A DNA stretch of 52,362 nt from Mycobacterium sp. (lineage in GTDB: Bacteria > Actinomycetota > Actinomycetes > Mycobacteriales > Mycobacteriaceae): the NCBI RefSeq assembly GCF_025965855.1, contig NZ_JAOPWB010000131.1, positions 1 to 52,362 on the forward strand, written 5' to 3'. The position numbers and the translations under genes are program-made. The notes below the pieces were generated by a model. It was not told where the DNA came from and searched no databases. It saw nothing but the letters and a program-made list of their open reading frames with translations. Positions within the stretch are counted from its first letter, which is position 1; each line of letters begins with the position of its first letter. Positions 42,289 through 50,271 of this stretch are shown here, one piece after another.

Positions 42289-43340
42289 TTGCGCGCCGTT
42301 GTACTGAGGGACGGCCGGCTAGAGGTCCGCGAGACACCGGACCCCGCACCGGGGCCGGGCGAATTGCTGCTCCGGACATTGAGCACCGCGATCTGCGCAT
42401 CCGATGTGCACTTCATGGACCACCCGGAGCTGGCCGTCGACGACCCGACCGGTCGTTCGCTGTACGACACGGACCGCGACGTCGTGCTCGGGCACGAGTT
42501 CGTCGGCGAGGTCATCGGGCATGGACCCGGCTGCACCGACCAGTTTGCGGTCGGTTTGCGGGTGACGGCGATGCCGGTGCGCCTGGTCAACGGCGGCGCC
42601 GGCGGCATGCGCATCATCGGTCAGCACCCGGCGGCCCAGGGGAGTTTCGGTGAGCTGCTGGTGGTTTCGGAGGCGGCGGCCAAATCGGTTCCGGGTGACG
42701 TCTCCAGCGACGCAATCGCGCTGACCGACGCGTTCGCCGTCGGTGAGTTCTACGTTCGGTCGGCGCAGATCCAACCGGGCGAGATCGCCATCGTCATCGG
42801 CGCGGGAGCGATCGGTCTCTCGGCGGTCGCCGCCCTGGCCGGCCGCGGCATCGAACCGATCATCGTGGCCGATTACAAGCCCGACCGCCGCGAACTGGCC
42901 CGCGATCGCTTCGGCGCGCACGTCGTCGTCGATCCCGCCGAGAAGTCGGCGTTCGATGCGTTCCGGGAGGTTCGCGCGCAACGCGGATTGCCCGGCCCGG
43001 CCGTGGTGTTCGAGTGCGTCGGCGCAGCCGGCTCATCCAGAAGATCGTCGAATCGGCCGAGATGGCCACCCGGATCTATTGCGCGGGCGGCTGGTACACC
43101 GGTGACATGCTCGACATCACCACCGCCACTCGCCAAGGCGTCACAATGCAATTCGGCGGGGGTCCGCACCCGCAGGACTGGTACGGAACCCTCGACGCCA
43201 TCGCGTCGGGACGGCTGGATCCGCCACCGAGCGTGGGCAAGGTCATCGGCTTAGACGAAGTCCCCGACGCGCTCGACCGGGCCCGCAGGTCCGACGGCCC
43301 GCCGCGCATCGTGGTTCATCCGAATGGAGATGTCGCATGA
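42289..43340 (+). pseudogene. Zinc-type alcohol dehydrogenase (MDR family), interrupted by a frameshift
   Basis: A medium-chain dehydrogenase: catalytic-zinc Cys in STAICASDVH, VLGHEFVGEV, and an NAD(P)-binding IGAGAIGLSAVAALA. The frame runs from TTG 42289 (GAGG 8 bases upstream; MRAVVLRDGRLEV) to about 43032 and then breaks. The expected continuation (LIQKIVESAEMATRIYCAGG to DRARRSDGPPRIVVHPNG) is intact in the next frame and ends at 43340. Restoring one C in the run GCCGGC-TCATCC at 43026-43038 rejoins both parts. Either a recent inactivating deletion or a sequencing error. The stop overlaps the next gene (ATGA). Confidence 0.85.
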
Positions 43341-43750
43341 CCGAACGAGGTGATCGCCAAGACATCTCGGAGTTGCTGGTGCGCTACGCCACCGGGATCG
43401 ACCGGCGTGACTGGGCACTGTTCAGGACCGTGTTCACCGACGACTGTGAACTCGACTACGGCGAGATCGGCGCGTGGAAAGGCGTCGACGCGGTCACGAG
43501 CTTCATGGAACAGGTGCACGCGTTGGCGGGCCACACGATGCACCGGCTGAGCAACCAGGCCGTCACGGTCGACGGGGACAACGCCGCGGCCCGCACGTAT
43601 ATCGACGGACTGATCATGACCGCCGACAACACAGCCGGCGTCAACGCGATCGGTTTCTATGACGACGAGATCATTCGCACCGAAGACGGGTGGCGCATCG
43701 CGCGCCGCCGGTACACCCAGGTTCGCCTGAGCACGGTTGGGAACCCCTAA
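43337..43750 (+). CDS. SnoaL-like/NTF2-fold protein
   Basis: A 137-residue protein of the SnoaL_4 type common in mycobacterial catabolic operons. ISELLVRYATGIDRRDWALF is the first helix, FTDDCELDYGEIGAWKG is a conserved turn, HTMHRLSNQAVTVDGDNAAA is the central strand pair, and EDGWRIARRRY is the last strand. Such proteins can act as dehydratases or isomerases on cyclic substrates. It overlaps the broken alcohol dehydrogenase gene by 4 bases and adjoins the SDR gene with no gap, so all three form one operon. Confidence 0.88.
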   Translation: MTERGDRQDISELLVRYATGIDRRDWALFRTVFTDDCELDYGEIGAWKGVDAVTSFMEQVHALAGHTMHRLSNQAVTVDGDNAAARTYIDGLIMTADNTAGVNAIGFYDDEIIRTEDGWRIARRRYTQVRLSTVGNP

Positions 43751-44569
43751 ATGACATTCGCCACCAAGTACGGACCGTGGGCGCTGGTCGCCGGCGCTTC
43801 CGACGGTCTGGGTGCCGCGTTCGCCGCGGGGCTCGCCGAGCGCGGCGTTAACGTCGTGCTGCTGGCCCGCCGCCAGTCGGTGCTGGATCAGGTTGCGGCA
43901 GAGATCAATTCGCGGTCTCCCGTCGAAACACGGACCCTGGCGATCGACCTCGCGGAGCCGGGCGCGGCATCGGCGGTCGCCGCGGCCACGGGCGACCTCG
44001 AGATCGGGTTCCTGGTCTATTGCGCCGGTGCCGACCCGAATTACCAACCGTTCCTTGCCAACCCGATCGAGGCCGCCGAGGCGATGGTGCAACGCAACTG
44101 CGTGGTGCCGATGCAGCTGTGCCACCACTTCGCTCCCGCCATGGTCGAGCGACGCTGTGGCGGGATCGTCATCTTCGGGTCCGGCGCCGGACTGGCCGGC
44201 GGGGCTAACATGGTCGCCTACGGCGCCTCCAAGGCGTTCGACATGGTCTTCGCCGAGGCGTTGTGGGCCGAATTGCACGACAAGGGCGTCGACGTCCTGG
44301 GCCTCATTCTCGGCAAGACCGACACACCCGCACTGCGCCAGCTCGAACACAGCCGCGGCCAGATAACCTCGCTCGACGACATGCCACCGGGCTCCGCCAC
44401 CGTCGACGACGTGATCGCGGAGGCTTTCGACAACCTCACGAACGGCCCGACCTGGTTCGTCGGCGATGTCATGCGTGCTGCCGAGCAACTGACAAGTTCA
44501 CTGACCCGCAACCGGATCGTCGAGCTCTTCGCGCAGGCCGCGGCCGCGGCGATGGGCCCCCCGGGTTAA
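43751..44569 (+). CDS. SDR-family oxidoreductase
   Basis: A 272-residue SDR. The loop AGASDGLGAAFA is near residues 14-25 and CAGADPN replaces NNAG. The Ser strand is IVIFGSGAGLAGG with a Ser inside, the catalytic motif is YGASK, and a ~50-residue C-terminal helical extension follows. The ATG follows the SnoaL-like stop immediately. It is the last gene of the operon controlled by the IclR-type regulator, followed by a long hairpin at 44578. Substrate unknown. Confidence 0.88.
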   Translation: MTFATKYGPWALVAGASDGLGAAFAAGLAERGVNVVLLARRQSVLDQVAAEINSRSPVETRTLAIDLAEPGAASAVAAATGDLEIGFLVYCAGADPNYQPFLANPIEAAEAMVQRNCVVPMQLCHHFAPAMVERRCGGIVIFGSGAGLAGGANMVAYGASKAFDMVFAEALWAELHDKGVDVLGLILGKTDTPALRQLEHSRGQITSLDDMPPGSATVDDVIAEAFDNLTNGPTWFVGDVMRAAEQLTSSLTRNRIVELFAQAAAAAMGPPG

Positions 44570-44577
44570 CCGGTTCG

Positions 44578-44635
44578 CCGAGTGTGAATTTCGCGACGCG
44601 ACACGCCGAGCGGCTGTCGCCAGATTCACTCTCGG
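44578..44635. terminator. Nested long hairpin downstream of the SDR operon
   Basis: CCGAGTGTGAAT (44578-44589) pairs with ATTCACTCTCGG (44624-44635) at 11 of 12 positions. Inside the loop GCGACA (44598-44603) pairs with TGTCGC further on. No T-run follows, so it may be a bidirectional terminator or a small mycobacterial intergenic inverted repeat. Confidence 0.5.
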
Positions 44636-44642
44636 CACACCG

Positions 44643-44732
44643 GCAGTCACCGCACCCGACGTCGAGCACCCGCCGGGCCGTGCGGGGAACCTTGGACTCC
44701 AGCAGCGCGTCGTAGTGGATGTTGATGTTCCA
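44643..44732 (-). pseudogene. N-terminal remnant of a SAM-dependent methyltransferase
   Basis: The leftward frame encodes WNINIHYDALLESKVP followed by TARRVLDVGCGDC. This is the start and motif I of a class I methyltransferase of the type WNHNIHYH...LDVGCGEG. Beyond the motif the frame turns into unrelated sequence and runs into the hairpin, and no remaining motifs are found. It is therefore a fragment. Confidence 0.6.
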
Positions 44733-44735
44733 CGG

Positions 44736-45073
44736 TTGTCCGGCGGAGTGCACCGCCCCGCAGTTAATCGAGCTATCTGTGCATCCGTTGATCGGCCGGT
44801 GGCGCAAAACCCGCCGGGTCCGCGGGGCGGGCGGCTCAAAACGCCACCACAACGGCGCGAAAGGTTTGCCAAAGTTTCAGATCAGCCGAACCGAACTTTC
44901 CGCATCCGCCGATGTGGCCAGCGAAGACGGAATCCGTTGCGCTGCCGCTTCGCTCACCTATCACGTTGCTGGCCCATGGTTTCGCGGGTAACTTTTGGGA
45001 GGCAGGTCGCCACGGCATGCGAGCCGAAACACTTACCAATGATCGGCCCCCCTCCGCGAGTTGAAGGATGACG
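44736..45073 (+). promoter_or_regulatory. Upstream region of the cation exchanger gene
   Basis: About 340 bases with no supported gene. The stretch before the exchanger ends in GAAGG (45063-45067), its ribosome site. I searched by eye for Mn2+ or c-di-AMP riboswitch cores, because such exchangers often have them, and found none convincing. Confidence 0.3.
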
Positions 45074-46372
45074 ATGCGCGCCACAGACAGGCCCGCTGCC
45101 ACGGCGCCGGCGACATCGCGCGCGCGGGCGCTCACCTTGATCCGTTCGGCACTGATCACCGCGATGTTCATCGCCCCGGCGGTGGTGATCCGAATCGTCG
45201 GCCTGCATCTGGACCCGGTCGCCGCCCTGCTGGTCTACGGGGCCGCGGTTGTCGCGGCCAGCTTCCTGCTGGCGTGGGCCGCCGAAGCCGCGCAGATCGA
45301 TGTCTCCGGCGGGCTGGCGATCGCGGTGCTCGCGCTGGTCGCGGTGCTGCCCGAATACGCCGTCGACCTCTACTACGCCTACGTGTCCGGCCACAATCCG
45401 GATTACACCCAATACGCCGCCGCCAACATGACCGGGTCCAACCGGTTACTGATGGGGGTGGGCTGGCCGGTCGTGGTGCTGGTCAGCATCGTCGTCGCCC
45501 GAAGAGCGGGTGCGGGCAAATCGGCCGGCGTGACGCTGGAGCCGGCCAATCGCGTCGAACTCGGCTTTCTGCTGATCGCCGGCGTGGCCGCATTCGTCAT
45601 GCCGGCGACCGGGGAAATCCACATGGCGCTGGGGCTGGCGTTGCTGGCCTGGTTCGGCTTTTACCTCTATAAGATCGGCCACGGCGACGTGGAGGAACCA
45701 GACCTCATCGGTACCGCCGCCGCGCTCGGAGAGCTACCCGATCGCATTCGGCGCATCGCCGTCATCGGTCTCTTCGCCGCATCGGGCGCCGTGATTCTGC
45801 TGTGTGCCAAGCCGTTCGCCGACAATCTGGTCGCGGCGGGTACCGAGTTGGGCATCGACCGGTTCCTGCTTGTCCAGTGGCTTGCCCCGCTGGCCTCCGA
45901 GGCTCCCGAGTTCATCATCGCGGTCATCTTCGCCTCCCGCGGCAAGGGCAAGGCGGCGATCGCCACGCTCATCTCCTCCAAGGTCAACCAGTGGACGCTG
46001 CTGATCGGCTCGTTGCCCGTGGCCCACCTGCTCGGCGGAGGCGGGTTCTCTCTGGTGCTCGACCCCCGCCAGGTCGAGGAAGTGCTGCTGACAGCCACCC
46101 AGACGCTGATGGGGGTCGCGCTGATCCTGGGGCTGCGTTTCGGCCGGGCCGCGGCGTGCACGCTGCTGGGGTTGTTCTTGGTCCAGTTCGCGCTCGTCTC
46201 GACGCAGGGGCGGCTGCTGCTGTGCGGTGTCTACACCGCCGTGGCCGTCGTGGGCCTGATCATCAACCGCGGCCACCTGGTTGCCACGTTCCGGGCCCCG
46301 TTTGTCGGCAGGGCCATCCGGCGCAGCGGCCACCCCCATCATGCGGAAGACGGTGCCGGCATCCCGACGTAG
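45074..46372 (+). CDS. CaCA-superfamily cation (Na+/Ca2+ or H+/Ca2+) exchanger-like membrane protein
   Basis: A 432-residue membrane protein with ten or eleven hydrophobic segments in two inverted halves. The alpha-repeats are visible: VLPEYAVDLYYAYVSG (Glu94) with NMTGSN, and PLASEAPEFIIAVIFASRGK (Glu279) with SSKVNQWTLLIGSLP. The acidic residues would bind the cation. A loop of about 25 residues (GHGDVEEPDLIGTAAALGEL) separates the halves. ATG 45074 has GAAGG 6 bases upstream; ATG 45068 is too close to it. Single gene. Ion specificity is not predictable. Confidence 0.88.
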   Translation: MRATDRPAATAPATSRARALTLIRSALITAMFIAPAVVIRIVGLHLDPVAALLVYGAAVVAASFLLAWAAEAAQIDVSGGLAIAVLALVAVLPEYAVDLYYAYVSGHNPDYTQYAAANMTGSNRLLMGVGWPVVVLVSIVVARRAGAGKSAGVTLEPANRVELGFLLIAGVAAFVMPATGEIHMALGLALLAWFGFYLYKIGHGDVEEPDLIGTAAALGELPDRIRRIAVIGLFAASGAVILLCAKPFADNLVAAGTELGIDRFLLVQWLAPLASEAPEFIIAVIFASRGKGKAAIATLISSKVNQWTLLIGSLPVAHLLGGGGFSLVLDPRQVEEVLLTATQTLMGVALILGLRFGRAAACTLLGLFLVQFALVSTQGRLLLCGVYTAVAVVGLIINRGHLVATFRAPFVGRAIRRSGHPHHAEDGAGIPT

Positions 46373-46435
46373 CTGTGGGGGATGGCTTGTATAGCATCGC
46401 GAGTTGACCTATACCGTCTCGGATTTGGAGCGCCG

Positions 46436-47254
46436 GTGGCTCGCGAAGTGTTGGCCGTATTGGGTGTGGGCGGCATGGGCCACGCGATCGCCCACCGCCT
46501 TGGGGCCGGCAAAAAGATTCTGTTGGCCGACAACAACGAGGCAGCACTGGCGTCGGTCGCCGAGGCGCTCTCCGCGGACGGCCACCAGGTCGACAGCCGC
46601 CGGGTCGATGTCTCGTCGCCCGAATCGGTCCGCAGGCTCGCTGAACACGCGGCCTCACTCGGCGCCGTCACCCAGGTGGCACACACCGCGGGCCTGTCCC
46701 CGTCGCAGGCCTCCGCCGAAGCAATCCTTGCCGTGGACCTTTTGGGCACCGCGCTCGTGCTGGACGCATTCGGAGAAGTCATCGCGCCGGGTGGAGCAGG
46801 GGTCATGATCGCCAGCATGGCTGGGCACATGTTTCCGCCGCTGACCTCCGAACAGGAAAAAGCCCTGGCCCACAACCCGCCCGGCGAATTGTTGCATCTA
46901 GACTTCATCAGCAAAATCACTGACCCGAATTTTGCCTATCCAATCGCGAAGCAGGCGAACCATATTCGAGTTCGCGCCGCCAGCGCACACTGGGGTCGCC
47001 GGGGGGCGCGGGTGAACTCCATCAGCCCGGGCGTCATCTCCACGCCGATGGGACAGCAGGAACTCGCCTCCCCGGTCGGCGAGGGCATGCGCGCGATGAT
47101 CGCCATGTCCGCGACGGGTCGCATCGGGACGCCGGACGATATCGCCGCGGCCACCGCCTTTCTGCTCGGTCCCAACGCGTCGTTCATCACCGGCACCGAC
47201 CTGCTCGTAGACGGCGGTGTCATCGCGGCCATCAAGGCCGGCAGCCCGGCCTGA
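46436..47254 (+). CDS. SDR-family oxidoreductase with divergent cofactor loop
   Basis: A 272-residue atypical SDR. The first loop is GVGGMGHAIAHRL, missing the usual TG start, and AHTAGLSP replaces NNAG. The Ser strand is VMIASMAGH and the catalytic motif is YPIAK. The C-terminus RIGTPDDIAAATAFLLGPNA plus GTDLLVDGG is typical. GTG 46436 is chosen because GGAG lies 5 bases upstream; the longer open frame from 46382 has no such site. The insertion before the Tyr (KALAHNPPGELLHLDFISK) is longer than in most SDRs. Function not predicted. Confidence 0.85.
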   Translation: MAREVLAVLGVGGMGHAIAHRLGAGKKILLADNNEAALASVAEALSADGHQVDSRRVDVSSPESVRRLAEHAASLGAVTQVAHTAGLSPSQASAEAILAVDLLGTALVLDAFGEVIAPGGAGVMIASMAGHMFPPLTSEQEKALAHNPPGELLHLDFISKITDPNFAYPIAKQANHIRVRAASAHWGRRGARVNSISPGVISTPMGQQELASPVGEGMRAMIAMSATGRIGTPDDIAAATAFLLGPNASFITGTDLLVDGGVIAAIKAGSPA

Positions 47255-47260
47255 GCGACA

Positions 47261-49024
47261 TCAGACGAGGTAATACAGCTCGGCGTCTCCCGGCGCCGTC
47301 AACGGCTCTTTCAGTTTCAGTTCGGCAAGGTTGTTGTGGGCGTATCGCACCGCTTTGAGCGTCGCGGAGTATTCCTCGTCTTCCTCGGGGAAGACGTGCT
47401 CCGCAGGGAACCAACTTTGGAATCCAACGTTTTTCAGGAGGGTGAGCGTATCGGTACGCACGCCCGCGAGCAGGATGGTGATGCCGCGCGCAGCCTCTTC
47501 CCGGAGGAAATGCTCGATGCGCTCGATGCAGACGACGTCGGGATGGCGTACCCGTTTGAGCCGCAACACCACGAACTGGACGTCGTCATTCGCGATCCGC
47601 TGCCTGATCTCCAACAGGTAGCGGTCCAATTCCGGTGCGGCGCCGAAGAACAGCTCGCCTTCCACATCGTAGATGACGATCGAGGGATCCGGCGGATCGC
47701 CCGGGATGCGTTCGCGGACAACACGTTCGGGTGTAACGATCAGTTCTTCGGCTTTCAGCTTGGCCGCGCGGGGCACGAACAGCAGAATCGACAGGACCAC
47801 GCCCAGCAGAACCGATTTGTCCAGATCGATCGCCACTCCCGTGAACGCGGTGACGATCACCAAGCCCGCGTCGTAGCGCGACGCCTTCAGCGTATAGATC
47901 AAGCGCTTGAAATCGACGAGCCGCGCGGCCGTGACGAGCAGCAGTCCGGCCAGCGCCGCCTGCGGCACATAACGCAACAGGGGTGCGAACAACAGCAGCG
48001 CCGCGGCCGCGGTTGCGGCCGAGACGATCCCGGAGAACCGGGTCCTCGCGCCGGATTGGAAGTTGATCGCCGATCGTGAGAGCGAGCCCGAGCCCGGCAG
48101 GCTCTGGAAGAACCCGCCGGTGAGGTTGGCCACGCCTTCGGCCATGATCTGCCGGTTGTAGTCGATCTCCTGTTGGGTTTGGTAGGCGATGGCTTTGGCG
48201 ATGGACAGCGCCTCGATGATGCCGACGAACGCGATCGCCAGCGCGCCCGTCGACAGCTCCGGCAGCCAGCCGGCGTGGACCTCGGGGATGTGCGGGGTGG
48301 GTAGGCTGCGCGGAATCTTTGCGGCCACCGCGACCGCGGTATGGCCGTTGGCACCCGGAACCGACCATCCCGCGAGGTAGGCGATCAGGGCGGTGATGAT
48401 CAGCACGGCGAGCATGTCGATCTGCGGCCATCCGTAGCGTTGCACCAGCTTGCGCACGACGACAGCCAGGACCACCGCGGCGACGCTGAGTATCAGGGCG
48501 CGGTAGTTGATTGCATCGCCGTGGGTCAGGGCGAGCCACACCCGGCGCAAGACCTGCATGTGCCCGTTGCCCTTGTCGCGCACACCCAGCGCATTGCCCA
48601 GCTGCCCGACGGCGAGCAGAAGCGCCGCCGCCGCCATGAAGCCGATGATGACCGACTCCGAAATGTAGCGGGTCAGGTTGCCGAGCTTGAACAGGCTGAT
48701 CACGATCTGGAAGCCGCCGACCAGCACGGCCAGCAGGAACAGCCCTTCGAAGAGTTGGGTGGTGTTCTCCGAATCGATAAAGGCAAGGGCCGAGAAGACC
48801 AGCAGCGAGATGGCGCTCGTCGGCCCGTTGATCAAGTGCGACGACGAGCCGAAGATCGACGCGACGATCGTCACGACGATCGCCGAGTAGACCCCGAACC
48901 TTGGATCCACGCCGGCGATCAACGCATACGCCATCGCCTGGGGAAACGAGATGGCGGCGACGGTAAGACCGGCGATCAGATCGTGCCGGCCCTTCACCAG
49001 GTCGTAATTCAGAACCAAACCCAC
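47261..49024 (-). CDS. SulP-family anion (sulfate) permease with STAS domain
   Basis: A 587-residue transporter. The N-terminus starts close to the first helix: DLIAGLTVAAISFPQAMAYA, with the family's P-x-x-M-A-Y-A. GVYSAIVVTIVASIFGSSSHLINGPT is TM2-3, and NLTGGFFQSLPGSGSLSRSA is the diagnostic SulP segment. The C-terminal STAS domain begins near residue 440 (IVIYDVEGELFFGAAPEL). The chosen GTG 49024 starts 20 bases after the sulfate-binding protein gene; the short N-terminus lacks the usual cytoplasmic preface. Likely sulfate or bicarbonate uptake. Confidence 0.88.
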   Translation of the reverse strand: MGLVLNYDLVKGRHDLIAGLTVAAISFPQAMAYALIAGVDPRFGVYSAIVVTIVASIFGSSSHLINGPTSAISLLVFSALAFIDSENTTQLFEGLFLLAVLVGGFQIVISLFKLGNLTRYISESVIIGFMAAAALLLAVGQLGNALGVRDKGNGHMQVLRRVWLALTHGDAINYRALILSVAAVVLAVVVRKLVQRYGWPQIDMLAVLIITALIAYLAGWSVPGANGHTAVAVAAKIPRSLPTPHIPEVHAGWLPELSTGALAIAFVGIIEALSIAKAIAYQTQQEIDYNRQIMAEGVANLTGGFFQSLPGSGSLSRSAINFQSGARTRFSGIVSAATAAAALLLFAPLLRYVPQAALAGLLLVTAARLVDFKRLIYTLKASRYDAGLVIVTAFTGVAIDLDKSVLLGVVLSILLFVPRAAKLKAEELIVTPERVVRERIPGDPPDPSIVIYDVEGELFFGAAPELDRYLLEIRQRIANDDVQFVVLRLKRVRHPDVVCIERIEHFLREEAARGITILLAGVRTDTLTLLKNVGFQSWFPAEHVFPEEDEEYSATLKAVRYAHNNLAELKLKEPLTAPGDAELYYLV

Positions 49025-49043
49025 GTTGCGTTCGGTCTTTCCG

Positions 49044-50123
49044 CTAAGTCGCCGACGCCGTACCCGGCGGGACCGAGATCGAGTCGAGGATTCCGTTGGT
49101 ACCGAAGAATTGCTCGCGCGCGTCGCTCCAGTCTTTGGCGATGGCGCCGATCGGGAACAGCGCAAGAGGGGGCAGCCGGTCGACGTGTTTGGCCAGGATC
49201 TCCGGCTTGAACGGGCGGTAACCGTATTGCGCCACTTGCTCTTGTGCGGCGTCGGTGAACAAGTAGTTGAGATAGGCCTTGGCGTAGGTCGCCGTCTTCT
49301 GATCGGTGACGTTTGCGTCGACCCAGGCCACGGCTGGTTCGGCAAGGATGCTGACCGGTGGATAGACGAGCTGCAATTCGTCTTTGTTGGCGGCGACTTC
49401 TCTCAGCGCCTCGTTCTCCCATGTCAGCTGCGCGTCGCCGATCTTCGCCAGAGAGAAGCTGTCACCGGCACTGCGGGCACCGGCGTCGGAGACCGCCACG
49501 TGGTGCAACAGCGCCCGCACGTAGTCGGCCGCTTGGGCCTGGCTGCCGCCGCGGGTGGTGACCGAGCCCCAGGCCGCGAGGACGCTCAGCTGGCCGTTGC
49601 CCGAGCTGCGCGGGTTCGGTGACACCACCGACACGTCTCCCTTGGTCAGGTCCGGCCAGTCGTGAATCGCTTTGGGATTGCCCTTGCGGACGACAAATAC
49701 GATGGTCGACGTGTACGGCACCGAATTGTTCGGCAGGCGCCGTTGCCAGTCGGGGGCGATCAGGCCCCGCTTGCTCAGCGTCTCGACGTCGCTGATCAGC
49801 GCGAGCGACACGACGCTGGCCTTCTGGCTGCCGTCGAGAACGCTGCGCAGCTGGCGGCCCGAGCCGCCGTGCGACTCCTTGATGTGCAAGTCGATTTCGT
49901 TGTGCGCGCGATATTGCGGGATGAACGCCTTGTCGATCGCCGCGTACAACTCGCGGGTCGGGTCGTAGGAGACGTTGAGGATTTCGTTGTGCCCGTGGCC
50001 AGGAGCGTTCTTGATCACGATCGCCGTCGCGGCAAGGACGATCGCGACGACACCGACGACGTTGAGCCAGCCAACGCGCAACCGAGGGCGGAAACGCTCG
50101 AATGTCGGACGCGCTTTTAGCAT
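49044..50123 (-). CDS. Membrane-anchored sulfate-binding protein (Sbp-like)
   Basis: A 359-residue periplasmic-type binding protein. Residues about 18-40 are a hydrophobic anchor ([17 protein letters not shown]) with no lipobox Cys. The Sbp signature regions follow: [37 protein letters not shown] and [16 protein letters not shown]. These form the sulfate/thiosulfate-binding cleft in E. coli Sbp and CysP. No CysT/CysW/CysA genes are near; the next gene is a SulP permease. Start ATG 50123 with GAGAGGA 8 bases upstream. A short upstream ORF ends across this start. Confidence 0.88.
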   Translation of the reverse strand: MLKARPTFERFRPRLRVGWLNVVGVVAIVLAATAIVIKNAPGHGHNEILNVSYDPTRELYAAIDKAFIPQYRAHNEIDLHIKESHGGSGRQLRSVLDGSQKASVVSLALISDVETLSKRGLIAPDWQRRLPNNSVPYTSTIVFVVRKGNPKAIHDWPDLTKGDVSVVSPNPRSSGNGQLSVLAAWGSVTTRGGSQAQAADYVRALLHHVAVSDAGARSAGDSFSLAKIGDAQLTWENEALREVAANKDELQLVYPPVSILAEPAVAWVDANVTDQKTATYAKAYLNYLFTDAAQEQVAQYGYRPFKPEILAKHVDRLPPLALFPIGAIAKDWSDAREQFFGTNGILDSISVPPGTASAT

Positions 50124-50170
50124 CCAGGCGTCCTCTCACGGCAAAACCCCAGACGATTTTCGTCTGGCAC
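50117..50170 (-). other. Possible 17-codon upstream ORF with two Cys codons
   Basis: GTG at 50170 opens a frame reading [17 protein letters not shown] and ending TAA at 50117-50119, so its end spans the ATG (50121-50123) of the sulfate-binding protein gene. Codons 10 and 17 are cysteine, near the end. The sequence also contains the hairpin at 50149-50167. A Cys-responsive attenuator of sulfate uptake is a hypothesis only. Confidence 0.3.
50149..50167. promoter_or_regulatory. Perfect 8-bp hairpin upstream of the sulfate-binding protein gene
   Basis: CCAGACGA-TTT-TCGTCTGG is a perfect stem with a 3-base loop, 26 bases before the start codon. In the leftward RNA it is followed by GGTTTTGC. It could be an operator, an attenuator hairpin or a weak terminator for upstream transcription. 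Confidence 0.5.
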
Positions 50171-50271
50171 CGACAATTTCAAGGATGTTAACGATCGGGC
50201 CACTTCGGCACAGCGTTGAGAATCAGCCTGAAGCTAAGTGCAAAAAGGGCGGCCATACCTATGCTGGGCAG

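Noticed and set aside
44728..44742. Further copies of the TTGTCCGGAC operator (TTGTCCGG at 44731, also within coding DNA near 8655)
   Set aside because: Only half-sites without the second arm, inside a gene remnant or coding sequence.
44736..45073. Riboswitch upstream of the cation exchanger
   Set aside because: No recognisable Mn2+, Mg2+ or c-di-AMP riboswitch core was seen; position alone is not evidence.
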